A program made the translations under genes and the position numbers. The notes beneath the pieces were generated by a model. That model did not search any database. It saw only the letters and a program-made list of their open reading frames with translations, and was not told where the DNA came from. This document shows positions 28,415 through 39,000 of a DNA stretch of 64,000 nt, piece after piece. The number at the start of each line of letters is the position of its first letter. The stretch's first letter is position 1. Source of the DNA: Chitinophagales bacterium (GTDB lineage Bacteria; Bacteroidota; Bacteroidia; Chitinophagales; UBA10324); NCBI GenBank assembly GCA_013816805.1, contig JACDDS010000013.1:1-64000 (forward strand), given 5' to 3'.

Positions 28415-29590
28415 ATGGACTTAAAAAAGGCTGTTTTAAACAAAGGAAAGCATTTACGCATTATCAATGGTCATCCCTGGATTTATGCAAATGAGATAGC
28501 CTCGCTTAGCGCAACACCTGAACCTGGAGAAATAGTAGATGTGGTCGACATCAAAAACCATTTCATCGGAAGAGGTTTTTATAATGAAAAATCACAAATA
28601 ACCATTCGGCTTTTGACGAGAAATCAAAATGAACAGATTGATGAAGCGTTTTTTCGCCGGAAAATAAAAAGCTGTATTGCATACAGAAAGCAATTAGGTT
28701 ACAATGAAAATTTTCGACTGGTTTTTGGAGAAGGCGATTTTATTCCGGCTCTTGTTATCGATAAGTTCGGGCCTTACTTTGTACTGCAGGCACTGGCTTT
28801 AGGAATTGACAAATGGAAAGAGGTAATAGCTAAGATTATAAAAGAAGAATTTCCGGTTCAGGGTATTTATGAACGTAATGATGTACCAGTTAGAAAACTG
28901 GAAGGATTGGAGGAACAAAAAGGATTTCTCTCAGAAACCTTTAACACTAAAATTGAGATAACCGAGAACGGTGTCAGGCTTATGATGGATATTGAAAACG
29001 GTCAAAAGACCGGATTTTTCCTCGATCAAAAAGACAACCGGGAAGCATTGAAATATATTTCCGGTGGCGCAGAGGTGCTGGATTGTTTTTGTTATACAGG
29101 ATCATTTTCGCTTTTTGCCTTAAAATTTGGGGCTCATAAAGTTATTGGCTTAGATGCCTCAGAAAGCGCCATAAGCCAGGCCAGGGAAAATGCTTTGCTG
29201 AATAATTTCAGCAATTGTGAATTTAAAGTTGCGAATGCATTCGACCAGTTACCACTGTGGGTTAAAGAACACAAAATTTTTGATGTTGTGATACTTGACC
29301 CCCCAGCTTTTACAAAAAACCGCTCAGGTATAGAATCAGCAATACGGGGATATAAAGAGATTAATCTGCGTGCGATGAGACTGATCCGCAGCGGAGGATT
29401 TTTGGTTACTTTTTCCTGTTCTCATTTCATAGACCCTTCCATGTTTTTTGAATTAGTCTCACAGGCGGCGGCAGATGCAGGAAAAACAATTCGTCAGGTT
29501 AGCTACCTTTCTCAGTCTAAAGATCACCCGATAGTGTGGAATATTGATGAGACAAATTATTTAAAGGGATTTGTTTTACAGATACTCTAA
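28415..29590 (+). CDS. rlmI: 23S rRNA (cytosine-C5)-methyltransferase, RlmI family
   Basis: 391 residues: N-terminal PUA domain (1-75, including 'HPWIYANEI'), a central EEHEE-type domain (about 76-175), and a C-terminal Rossmann methyltransferase with motif I 'VLDCFCYTGSFSLFAL', and motif IV 'LDPPAF' (Asp295 to Phe299). The motif order and length match RlmI/YccW, which makes m5C1962 in E. coli 23S rRNA; the exact target in this organism is inferred. The catalytic Cys of the later motif is seen in 'FSCSHF'. ATG start. Confidence 0.88.
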   Translation: MDLKKAVLNKGKHLRIINGHPWIYANEIASLSATPEPGEIVDVVDIKNHFIGRGFYNEKSQITIRLLTRNQNEQIDEAFFRRKIKSCIAYRKQLGYNENFRLVFGEGDFIPALVIDKFGPYFVLQALALGIDKWKEVIAKIIKEEFPVQGIYERNDVPVRKLEGLEEQKGFLSETFNTKIEITENGVRLMMDIENGQKTGFFLDQKDNREALKYISGGAEVLDCFCYTGSFSLFALKFGAHKVIGLDASESAISQARENALLNNFSNCEFKVANAFDQLPLWVKEHKIFDVVILDPPAFTKNRSGIESAIRGYKEINLRAMRLIRSGGFLVTFSCSHFIDPSMFFELVSQAAADAGKTIRQVSYLSQSKDHPIVWNIDETNYLKGFVLQIL

Positions 29591-29626
29591 CCTGAAAACA
29601 TTACAGCTTACATATCAAAGAGCTGA

Positions 29627-29752
29627 CAGCAGATGTGTGGGGCAAGCATCAATAAAGATCGAGACGTACGAAGTTTTGCAAATGGTATTTACTTTGTAGA
29701 GGTTACAGATTCAGACAAAGAGACGAAAGGGAAATTAGTTATTGCACGATAA
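29627..29752 (+). pseudogene. Orphan 3' fragment of a T9SS sorting domain
   Basis: Between rlmI and the prenyl synthase gene, an open frame of 41 codons after a stop (an ATG lies at 29633) encodes 'SFANGIYFVEVTDSD' and ends '...KGKLVIAR'. This is the characteristic last 25 residues of a type A sorting domain (G-x-Y-x-V-x-V ... K-L-x-x-x). The YPNP half and any passenger domain are missing, so it is most likely the stump of a deleted secreted-protein gene. The rest of the 224-bp gap shows nothing else. Confidence 0.55.
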
Positions 29753-29814
29753 GAATGTATTGATTGCAGGAACCAGCAAGTTTACCCTTCCAGTCGTTTT
29801 GAATCTTTAATGGA

Positions 29815-30798
29815 TTACTTATCCCTGCGGATAAGATCATGCGCTAAACCATTCAAATATTTTTTTTCATTGTCACCAATATTCACAAATTGTAAATGCT
29901 GAAGTGCCGCTTCAAAGTGGTTCTGCATTTTTTTTTCTGTAGTTTTTTCTATGTTGAGATCATAAAAAATGCTCAATACCGCTTTTATTTTTTCTTCTGA
30001 ATTCCTCTGTTGTTCACTATACAACTGTAATAAACTTTGCCTCGTATGCTCATCAGCAATGTTAAGCGACTCTACAAACAAAAAAGTTTTTTTATTTTGA
30101 ATGATGTCTCCTCCTTTTTGTTTTCCCACTTTCTGCGTCTCGCCAAAACTATCCAGCCAGTCATCTCTCAATTGAAAAGCAATACCTAATTCCAACCCAA
30201 AATTATAGAGATGATCAGCATCTGCAAGCAAAGCATTTCCAATAATGGCTCCCAGCTTTAAAGAACTGGCGAGCAGGGTAGCTGTTTTTAATTTAATCAT
30301 CCTCAAATATTCTTCAGCTTTTATAACCTGCGCAGATTCGAAATTCATATCCATTTGCTGCCCTTCACAAACCTTGATTGCACATTCGTTGAACAAAGAA
30401 ATTACCAGTGCAAGCTGCGAACTGTTTACGTTGACCAGGTACCGATAAGCATATACCAGCATAGCATCGCCTGAAAGGAGTGCACTCGTTTCAGTGTATT
30501 TTTGATGAACCGTAGAATGTCCCCTTCTCAGAGGTGCACGATCCATAATATCATCATGTATTAAGGTGAAATTGTGAAATAATTCAATGGCAATTGCCTG
30601 CGAAATGGCTTCTTCAGCAGCCTTTCCAAAAAGTTCACAAGCCATAAGTAACATGATGGGCCTGATTCTTTTGCCCGTGAGTTGAAGTATGTAATTGAAC
30701 GGATCATATAGTTCTTTGGGATAACCCGAAAAGCTCTGCTTATTTAATGAGCTATTGAATAAAGCTTCGAGCTCTGCTACAGTCCTTCTGTTTATCAC
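29815..30798 (-). CDS. Polyprenyl diphosphate synthase (short- or medium-chain)
   Basis: 327 residues of the trans-isoprenyl diphosphate synthase family. First Asp-rich motif DDIMD at 82-86 followed by RRG, second motif DDWLD at 212-216, and the 'MIKLKTATL' segment that helps bind diphosphate (168-176). It condenses isopentenyl diphosphate with an allylic diphosphate, giving FPP/GGPP or a quinone side chain; product length cannot be judged securely. The start codon is GTG at 30798. It is last in a minus-strand series with RNase R 75 bp upstream. Confidence 0.92.
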   Translation of the reverse strand: MINRRTVAELEALFNSSLNKQSFSGYPKELYDPFNYILQLTGKRIRPIMLLMACELFGKAAEEAISQAIAIELFHNFTLIHDDIMDRAPLRRGHSTVHQKYTETSALLSGDAMLVYAYRYLVNVNSSQLALVISLFNECAIKVCEGQQMDMNFESAQVIKAEEYLRMIKLKTATLLASSLKLGAIIGNALLADADHLYNFGLELGIAFQLRDDWLDSFGETQKVGKQKGGDIIQNKKTFLFVESLNIADEHTRQSLLQLYSEQQRNSEEKIKAVLSIFYDLNIEKTTEKKMQNHFEAALQHLQFVNIGDNEKKYLNGLAHDLIRRDK

Positions 30799-30873
30799 TT
30801 ATTGTACCCTTAAGGTTTCTGTTGAAACATGGATTAATTCACAGGATAATCCATAGAATAAAATCTATAATTT

Positions 30874-33018
30874 TTAGTCATCTGCAAATGCAAAATCTAT
30901 TGTTCGCTTACTTAAATTAGTACCAATTAAACGGACATTCACTTTGTCGCCCAGCTGAAATTTTTTACCGGTGCGCATACCTTTGATGCAGTGCTTTTTT
31001 TGATCGTATACAAAGAAATCACTGTGAATTGATTCCAGCCGTATCAGCCCTTCGCAAAAAGAGTCTTCCGTTAATACAAAAATTCCCCAATCTGTTACGC
31101 CGGAAATGATACCGGCGAAAACTTCCCCTGTATGGCTTTCCATAAACTCAACCTGTTTCAGCTTTACAGAAGTGCGCTCTGCCTCAGCCGCACCACGTTC
31201 CATTTCCGAGGAATGGTTGCATCGCTGTTCTAAGTTATGCTCAGCAACCTTATCACCGCTCAGAACTTTTTCAAGTATACGGTGCGCCATCATATCAGGG
31301 TAGCGGCGAATTGGGGATGTAAAGTGGGTGTAGTAATCGAAAGCCAAACCATAGTGACCAATGTTCTTTGTGGAATAAATTGCCTTTGCCATGGTACGGA
31401 TTGCAAGTGATTCCAGCATGTACTGCTCAGGCTTACCGTGAAGCTTTACCATCATTTTATTGATGGAATGAGCTATATGCCTGGGAGTTGTAAAGTTTAG
31501 CTTATACCCGAATAACATAGCGAACTCAGCAAAATCCTTTAACTTCTCATCATCAGGCAAATCGTGAATCCGGTAAACAAACGGTATTTCCCGGCCTTTC
31601 CGCAGACCAATAAATTCTGCCACTTTCCTGTTTGCAAGCAGCATAAATTCTTCTATCAGTAAATGGGTATCTTTTCTTTCCTTAACAAAAACTTCAACCG
31701 GGCGTGCCTGATCGTCGAGGCGAAACTTCACTTCTACCGTATCGAAATTTATAGCACCATTTTTAAATCTTCGCTGGCGAAGCTGTTTGGCAATTGTATT
31801 TAAAATCTTTAATGGCTCACTTAAAAGATCTCTTTTGCCTTCCAAAATTTCATGTGCGCCTTCATAGCTGAATCGCCGGTTTGAATGAATAATGGTCTTT
31901 CCCATCCATTGGTCCTTAACCTCTCCGTTTTCATCCATTACTACTACAACGGAAAAACAAAGCTTATCAGCCTCTGGTGAGAGTGAGCATACACCGTTCG
32001 ATAATTTTTCAGGAAGCATGGGAACACAACGGTCTACCAGGTAAACGGAGGTAGTACGAAGCGCTGCTTCCTTCTCTAACTGCGTGTTGGGTTTTATATA
32101 GTGGGTAACATCGGCAATGTGTATTCCTATTTCAAACATACCATCATTCAGTATTCTGAATGAAAGGGCATCGTCAAAATCTTTTGCATCTTCAGGATCA
32201 ATAGTAAAGGTGGTTACATCTCTGAAATCCCTGCGATTAGCAATTTCTTCGGGGTCTATTTCAATTTTGAGATCCTGCGATTCATGCAATACCTCTTTAG
32301 GAAATTCTAAACGAAATCCGCTTTCAAGTAAAATCGCCTGCATTTCCGTTTCATTTGCGCCGACCTTACCTAATACCTTTACCACCTCTGCCGTTGGGTG
32401 CGGCATGTGATCCTGCCAATCTATCATTTTCACTACTACTTTGTCACCGATGTTCGCATTTCCTAATTTATCCGGGGGTATTAAAAAATTTACATCGATC
32501 TTTTTATCAGGAATAAACAAGTGCTGCCTGTTTATAGATTGAATAACTCCTATAAAAGTATCGGTGGCTCTTTTTGTTATTTTCAGAACCTTTCCTTCGG
32601 GTCCCTTCTTCCTTCTGCGCGTGATCATCACCCTTACGCTATCACCATCCAGGGCTGTTTTCTGGTTACGGCGATCTATCCATATATCTTTTTCACTATC
32701 AGGTGAAATCACATATGCATGTCCGCTCGATATCATGTCAATCACACCTTCCATAATATCTTCCCTGTATTCATTTTCAGATTCTCCATTTTCCTTTAGT
32801 TCGCGGGCAACATATTGAAATTGAGTTCCACGCGGCTGAAGAAATCCTTCTTCCAACAGCTGCTGCACGGCTGCATGCAGCTCATCTTTATCAAAGCGTT
32901 TAAACTTCTTTTTTAATTGCTTAAATGAAAAAAATTTACCAGGCTCCTGCAATAAGTAATCTGCAATGGCATTCTGTGCAGTGGATACTTTTGAACTATT
33001 ATTTTTATTTGAAGACAT
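30874..33018 (-). CDS. rnr: Ribonuclease R
   Basis: 714 residues. N-terminal winged-helix-like segment (10-70), cold-shock domains (about 85-215), RNB catalytic domain with the metal-binding cluster 'TIDPEDAKDFDDALS' (Asp274, Asp277, Asp280, Asp282 and Asp283), and a C-terminal S1 domain (about 630-712, 'GIISGVTDWGIFVLTEDS'). It is a 3'-5' exoribonuclease able to unwind structured RNA, acting in rRNA and mRNA decay. ATG start. It lies 32 bp after the ABC ATPase gene on the same strand, suggesting co-transcription. Confidence 0.95.
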   Translation of the reverse strand: MSSNKNNSSKVSTAQNAIADYLLQEPGKFFSFKQLKKKFKRFDKDELHAAVQQLLEEGFLQPRGTQFQYVARELKENGESENEYREDIMEGVIDMISSGHAYVISPDSEKDIWIDRRNQKTALDGDSVRVMITRRRKKGPEGKVLKITKRATDTFIGVIQSINRQHLFIPDKKIDVNFLIPPDKLGNANIGDKVVVKMIDWQDHMPHPTAEVVKVLGKVGANETEMQAILLESGFRLEFPKEVLHESQDLKIEIDPEEIANRRDFRDVTTFTIDPEDAKDFDDALSFRILNDGMFEIGIHIADVTHYIKPNTQLEKEAALRTTSVYLVDRCVPMLPEKLSNGVCSLSPEADKLCFSVVVVMDENGEVKDQWMGKTIIHSNRRFSYEGAHEILEGKRDLLSEPLKILNTIAKQLRQRRFKNGAINFDTVEVKFRLDDQARPVEVFVKERKDTHLLIEEFMLLANRKVAEFIGLRKGREIPFVYRIHDLPDDEKLKDFAEFAMLFGYKLNFTTPRHIAHSINKMMVKLHGKPEQYMLESLAIRTMAKAIYSTKNIGHYGLAFDYYTHFTSPIRRYPDMMAHRILEKVLSGDKVAEHNLEQRCNHSSEMERGAAEAERTSVKLKQVEFMESHTGEVFAGIISGVTDWGIFVLTEDSFCEGLIRLESIHSDFFVYDQKKHCIKGMRTGKKFQLGDKVNVRLIGTNLSKRTIDFAFADD

Positions 33019-33050
33019 ACTTTTTACTTCTTAAAGCGCTTGCATAAATT

Positions 33051-34853
33051 TTAATTATCCATTGACTTATTTCTGAATGCTGCCTTTTCCCTGATACCAG
33101 CTAAATCTCCCTTTGGAATAGCATTGATTAATGTACGTGTATATTCACTTGCGGGATGAAAATATACCTCATCTGCCTTTCCTTCTTCAATAATTTTGCC
33201 GCCTTTCATTACCAAAATTCTGTCACTCATAAATTTTACAACTGAAAGGTCGTGTGAAATAAAAATATAGGTAAAATTAAATTCTTCCCGAAGATGAATC
33301 AATAAATTCAACACCTGGGCCTGGATAGAAACATCGAGCGCCGAAACTGATTCATCACAAACAATAAATTTCGGATTTAATGCAAGGGCCCTCGCAATAC
33401 AAATGCGCTGCCGTTGACCACCTGAAAATTCATGTGGAAAACGATTAAAAAAGTCTGAATGCAGGTTCACTTTATCCATTAAATCCAATGCCCGCTCCCT
33501 GCATTCTTTACCACTGTTATATAACCTATGTACTATCATAGGCTCCATAATAGCATAACCTGCAGTTAAACGCGGATTAAGAGAGGAATAGGGATCCTGA
33601 AAGATAACCTGCAGATGCCTCCGAATATTACGCATTGCAGTATTATTTAACTGCACCAAATTACTTCCCTCAAACATTACCGTACCCGTGGTTGGTTTAA
33701 TCAGCTGCAGTATGGAAAGCCCCAGTGTAGTCTTTCCGGATCCTGATTCACCAACCAGGCCAAGGGTTTCGCCGGGAAAAACATTAAAGGAAACGTCATC
33801 CACGGCTTTTATTTCTTTGGTTGCTTTTCCAAAAAGATTTCTTCGAACAGGAAAATGAGTTCTGATATTTATAACTGATAGAATTGGCTGCTTTAATTGA
33901 AGGTGTTGCAAACGATGCTCTGTTTCTTCATAGGATATTTCGTTTTTGTTAAAAGAATCATTTACTGAAAGCGGTATTTCTCTCACCTGCCCTGACTCTG
34001 TTTCCTCCATAAAATCATTAATCACCGGAAGTCTCCGCAACCTCTTTTGGAGAGGCGGCCTGCATGCAATCAATCCTTTAGTATAGGGATGCCGGGGCTC
34101 TGAAAAAATCTTCTCAACATTACCCTCTTCAACAATTTTCCCTTTATACATTACCACCACACGGTTTGCAATTTCCGCAACCACTCCAAGATCATGAGTA
34201 ATAAAAAGCATGCTCATATTATTTTCTGTACGTAATTGATCCATCAATTCCAGTATACGGGCCTGAACGGTAACATCGAGTGCGGTGGTAGGTTCATCGG
34301 CGATGAGTATAGAAGGATTGCAGCTCATAGCCATTGCAATCATAACACGCTGCTTTTGACCCCCGCTTAGCTGATGGGGGTAGGAGTTAAAAATCCGCCC
34401 AGGATCATCAAACTTAACCTTTTTAAAAAGACCAAATGTCATTTCTTTAGCCTCCTGCTTATCCTTTTTTAGATGCAAAAGAATTGTTTCAGCTACCTGT
34501 TTCCCACAGGTTAACAATGGATTAAGAGAAGTCATTGGTTCCTGGAAAATCATGGCGATTTCCTTTCCCCGGTATTTCCGCATATCCTTTTCAGGAAGCG
34601 ATAGTAAGTCAATGGGCGCGTGATCCTTTGCTTTAAATAAAATTTCGCCTCCTGTAATTTTGCCGGGGGAAGCTAACAGCTGCAGAATAGAAAGCGCAGT
34701 CACCGATTTACCTGAACCGGACTCTCCTACTATTCCAACAGTTTCGCCGGTATTCAGCGAGAAACTAATGTTGTTTACAGCAATAGTATGATCTGAATAA
34801 GTAGTAAAATGTGTTTGAAGGTTTCGAACGCTTAATATTTGTTCAATATGCAA
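33051..34853 (-). CDS. Fused double ATPase of an oligopeptide/dipeptide-type ABC transporter
   Basis: 600 residues made of two complete ABC domains, as in YejF/GsiA. First half: Walker A GESGSGKS at 43-50, signature LSGGQ at 162-166, Walker B 'ILIADEP'. Second half: Walker A GESGSGKT at 368-375, signature FSGGQ at 476-480, Walker B 'FIVCDES'. Both halves have the oligo_HPY-type tail ('HPYTKGLIACRPP' and 'SEYTRTLINAIPKG'). A variable linker at 270-320 separates them. No permease or binding-protein gene is adjacent, so partners must be elsewhere. The start is TTG at 34853, because a stop lies two codons upstream. Confidence 0.93.
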   Translation of the reverse strand: MHIEQILSVRNLQTHFTTYSDHTIAVNNISFSLNTGETVGIVGESGSGKSVTALSILQLLASPGKITGGEILFKAKDHAPIDLLSLPEKDMRKYRGKEIAMIFQEPMTSLNPLLTCGKQVAETILLHLKKDKQEAKEMTFGLFKKVKFDDPGRIFNSYPHQLSGGQKQRVMIAMAMSCNPSILIADEPTTALDVTVQARILELMDQLRTENNMSMLFITHDLGVVAEIANRVVVMYKGKIVEEGNVEKIFSEPRHPYTKGLIACRPPLQKRLRRLPVINDFMEETESGQVREIPLSVNDSFNKNEISYEETEHRLQHLQLKQPILSVINIRTHFPVRRNLFGKATKEIKAVDDVSFNVFPGETLGLVGESGSGKTTLGLSILQLIKPTTGTVMFEGSNLVQLNNTAMRNIRRHLQVIFQDPYSSLNPRLTAGYAIMEPMIVHRLYNSGKECRERALDLMDKVNLHSDFFNRFPHEFSGGQRQRICIARALALNPKFIVCDESVSALDVSIQAQVLNLLIHLREEFNFTYIFISHDLSVVKFMSDRILVMKGGKIIEEGKADEVYFHPASEYTRTLINAIPKGDLAGIREKAAFRNKSMDN

Positions 34854-35067
34854 AGTTTATTTTTCGGGATAAAAATAATGTATACTAAGTAAACTGTAAT
34901 TTCATTAAAGTTCCATTTAAATACAATGATGCTAATGAATACAAGCATACAATTCCAAATTTATATTGCAGAGAATAGCACCTTATTACAAATTAACTTA
35001 TTATTATTTTTTGATTTTTCGGTATCATATTTGCCAAAGCAAAACTTTCTAAACTAAATTAAGCACC

Positions 35068-36012
35068 ATGGATGACTCACGCTTAAATCAACCTGACCCA
35101 GGGAAGCAGAATAACCGGATTATACTATTATGGGTACTCGTAGCTTTGCTGATTGGTATTAATATTTTTATGTATGTAAAGTTTGCTAAGAAAAGCACCG
35201 AAACTCAGCAGCTTACTGAAGAAGTGAACTCGGATAGTATTCGAATTGCTGATCTTGATACAAAATATAATGAATCACTGGTGAGCATTGAATCATACAG
35301 GGGTCAGAATGCAAAGCTGGATAGCATGATTTCAGTAAAGGAAAAACAATTAGTGAGCTATAAAGCTAACATTGATCAGCTTAAACGAAGCATGCGGATT
35401 AGTGCAGCAGATTATAAAAAACAACTGGATCAATTACAAGGAGTACAGACGGATCTGGAAGCACAGGTTCAGCAATTAAAAGATCAGAATCAATTACTTA
35501 TTACTAAAAATGATTCTTTAGGCAGATCGCTGGCAGGGCAAATTTCTACTAATTCACAATTGTCAACTACAAACCAGGCTCTTTCAAAAAAGGTTTCCAT
35601 TGCTTCTCTGTTAAAACCTACTTCTATTTCTGCTGAAGGTATACGCATGAAATCCAATGGAAAAGAAGACGAAACGAATAATGCTAAGAAGGTTGAAAAA
35701 ATTAAAGTATGTTTTAGTGTTCCTGAAAGCCAGGTTGCAGATGCCGGGCAAAAAACGTTTATGATTAGAATTATAAGCCCAGAAGGAGTAACTCTCGCAG
35801 TTCAAAGCGCTGGTTCCGGAACTTTTAAAATGGCTGATACTGATGAAGAGCGGCAGTACTCAACTTCTACTACCATGGAGTATGATCAAACTGCAAAAAG
35901 TAATGTTTGCACTTATTGGCAACAAACCACTCCTTTTGCAAAAGGCTCTTACACAGCTGAAATTTACCAGGATGGTTACCTGGTGGGAAATACCAAAATG
36001 CAATTAAAATAA
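35068..36012 (+). CDS. Membrane-anchored coiled-coil protein with beta-rich C-terminal domain
   Basis: 314 residues. A short polar N-terminus, one transmembrane helix (about 19-41, 'ILLWVLVALLIGINIFMYV'), a long heptad-like region (about 45-180, rich in L, Q, K and E), and a globular beta-rich domain (190-314) with 'VCFSVPESQVADAGQKTF' and 'YTAEIYQDGYLVGN'. This layout is a recurring Bacteroidota family without assigned function that I recognise only as such. The C-terminal part is probably periplasmic. Preceded by 214 bp with no recognisable feature; followed by a strong terminator. Confidence 0.75.
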   Translation: MDDSRLNQPDPGKQNNRIILLWVLVALLIGINIFMYVKFAKKSTETQQLTEEVNSDSIRIADLDTKYNESLVSIESYRGQNAKLDSMISVKEKQLVSYKANIDQLKRSMRISAADYKKQLDQLQGVQTDLEAQVQQLKDQNQLLITKNDSLGRSLAGQISTNSQLSTTNQALSKKVSIASLLKPTSISAEGIRMKSNGKEDETNNAKKVEKIKVCFSVPESQVADAGQKTFMIRIISPEGVTLAVQSAGSGTFKMADTDEERQYSTSTTMEYDQTAKSNVCTYWQQTTPFAKGSYTAEIYQDGYLVGNTKMQLK

Positions 36013-36023
36013 GTCTGAATTCT

Positions 36024-36066
36024 AAATAAAAGGCGCGACAAACCATTGTTGCGCCTTTTTATTTTG
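36024..36066. terminator. Hairpin terminator
   Basis: Stem arms at 36028-36036 and 36051-36059 (AAAAGGCGC with its complement), extended inward by four pairs after one G-T wobble, around a four-base loop, then a T-run. It lies 12 bp after the coiled-coil gene and upstream of the stop of the convergent barrel gene. Confidence 0.8.
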
Positions 36067-36099
36067 ATCAATTAGTCCAATCATATATTTTCTGTACCA

Positions 36100-39000
36100 T
36101 TAGAATATTGCTCTCACCTGTGCATTCCCGGTATTAATAAATTTCCCTACTCCTGTCTTTCTGCCCTGATAGCTTAATGAAAGTTCAATGAATGAAGATA
36201 TCTTCCTGTCGAAGGTTACATTCACTACATAATTTTTACCGGGTTGTAATCCTTCAAGCATTGCATACTGAACAGGTGTATTGGATGGTCCATGATATTC
36301 GATATTGGAAAAAGTACCTTCTACGTCAATAACACTTTTTGATAGCACATTATATTTAACTCCTAAGGAAAAATTGTTATTATCAGACCGTTCTCCATTT
36401 TCTCCACCAATATTTTTACTTTTTTGAAATCCGTAAGTCAGTGATAACCTGAAAATATTACTGGGCTGATAAATTATCTGGGGAGTAGCGAGATATTCCT
36501 GTATGGCATAATCACTTTGAGAAAAGAGCTCTATCACATATCCTTTTTTAATGGCATCAGACTTTCCGATAAATGAAAATTTCCTGCTCAAATTCCACCG
36601 TAGCCTGATACCATAATCCTGCAGGGAACGTATTTCTATACCATTAGTAAGTAAAGTTTTAGAATAATTATTTGTGTATGTAAAGTCTAACCCGTATTTA
36701 GGATTACCCCTGTTAAAATAAAGAAATCCCGATAACAATGAACCTGTAGAGACAAGAAGGCTATCAGCAACCCGCAAAATAACCGGGTTAAATTGAGAGC
36801 CGAAATTTCCCGGCAATGTTTTTTTATTTAGCTGCAGTGTCAGTAAGGCAGAGAAGCGACTGAGAAATTGTTCTAATCCTTTCGGCTCTTTCCACAATGA
36901 GGCTGGATTAATGGAAAGGGATTCATTAAAAATATTTGAATAAACCTCGATATAAATATTAGTGGGAATAGAAATCCGTATATAGTTCGCATCATTTTGA
37001 AAAGTGGCTATCTCAAACTCATTGATTTGCTGTATGCCATCCTGATTATAATCAATCCAAATGTAGAGGCCTTGGCCATCCGGAACTTTTGTGTAAACAT
37101 ATTCTGTTTTTTGTTGCTGTGCGGACCCTAACTCATACAATGTATTTGATGTAATGAATCCCTTTTTAGCCTGTAAGTCATAGGTTAGCCTTCCCAAAAT
37201 TGACTGATCTGGTTTTTGTTGTGTTATTAAAGTATCTGCAATTTTTAATTTCCTGTAGGTAATGTTTAGCCTTAGTATGCTGTTTGGGTTACTAAGGAAT
37301 TCAGCTCCAACATTAGCTGTATTGCCAATAGTAGCTTTACCAAAACCTTTCACCTGTGGTGTATAATCTACTCTGGAACCATAATCTGCCCTCCACCTAA
37401 TCTTGTTAGAATCACTGCTGTGGACATAAAACCTGCCTTCATTCCAGTAAAAACTCGAGAATAAAAGTGTATCTGCAGCACGCGAAGAAATCCGGTTGTT
37501 CTCCTGTTGACCATGTACACCCACTGTAATGCCATGTAATGATTTCAAACTTTGTGATAAATCTATGGTGGGCCTGAAAAAGTGTGTTTGCAGCTGGCTG
37601 GTTCTGGAGGTAAGATAACTGGCAAAAATCAATGCAGTAAATCCGTGTGTTGTAAAGCTGGAGTTAACCGAATTATTAAACCCCATATAAGCTGACTGCC
37701 GGTTAAAGAGAGAAAAGGCATACTGCACGTTCGCAATTTTTGACCGCTGAAGATTTGCATTCAACAATGCATAATGCTCATTGGTGTTAATGGTATCAAT
37801 ACCAATATTCCAATCCCTTTCAAATTCAACAGTGCGATAACGCTCAATCGGATTAAAATTTATCCCTTTAAACTCATAAGTGGCATTTACAAAAAGCTCC
37901 GTATGGTTTAATTTATTGATATCAATTTGCTGATGATATCCCAAATGTGAAGCCACTCCTGTATTATTATTATTGCTAACAACAGAAAAGGTATTCAGAT
38001 CATGATTTGAAAAAGCACCTTCCCAGGTAAATTGCGTTTTTTCATTTAGTGAATAGTTAGTGCCGATAGTGACAAGTTGCGTTTTCTGTGGCGGAATAAG
38101 CGGAATTACCGGTTCATAATTTCCCTGCACAATACCGTTTAACGGCTGTACCCAATGGTACACCCTGCCGTTAGCCAGGTTAGAGGATAGAATATAATTA
38201 CCATGTCCGGATCCTACATAAGAAAAGTTTAAGGCATATTTAGCACTATCCGGATTTGTTGAATAAACATAAATACGGTAATTAAGCGAATCGATCTTTT
38301 TATATAGAATCCTATCAGCGGTAAATGCCACACTATCCACGCTGGGTATATACGCTGCAGTCAGATTATCTCCAGCCTGTGATAAAATGATCTTGTCTGA
38401 ATCCGTTAGTTCCTGTGAAAGCGGTTGATTTTTTGCATCCTGCTCAGAGTAAAAATTAAATTTTACATTCCATTTTTTATCCTGAAATTCCTGATTTATG
38501 TAAGCAATAGACCGGAAATAATTTTTATCGGAATATTGAAATTCAACCGAAATACGTTTATCCTTTGTGATTAACCTTGTGGGTGTGAATGAGATTTCTC
38601 CCGAATTATAATCTATAATATAGTCCGCATCGGCGCCCCGGTGAACCAGCACTCCATCGATAAATACGCGTTCTGTACCGGCAAGAATTATGATATATGT
38701 TTCTCCATTTACACCGGTTAAACGATAAGGACCTTGATTGCCCTCCTGACCTAAAAATTCGTTACGGGCATATTTACCTTTTGAAACGGCAATACTAGCC
38801 GCTGTTTTTAAATTCCAATCTCCCGTTTTATATGCAGTATTTAGATCAGCACCCTGCAATTTCTTATAGAAATTCATAAAGTAGCTTTCAGGTCGCGGCA
38901 ATTCATAATCGCCTACAATAAGTGAAGAGCGGTTTTTTTTCAATTGAATAAATATCTTGTCGAAATCCTGGATCTGCTGTGTGTTTCCATCCGGCTGAAT

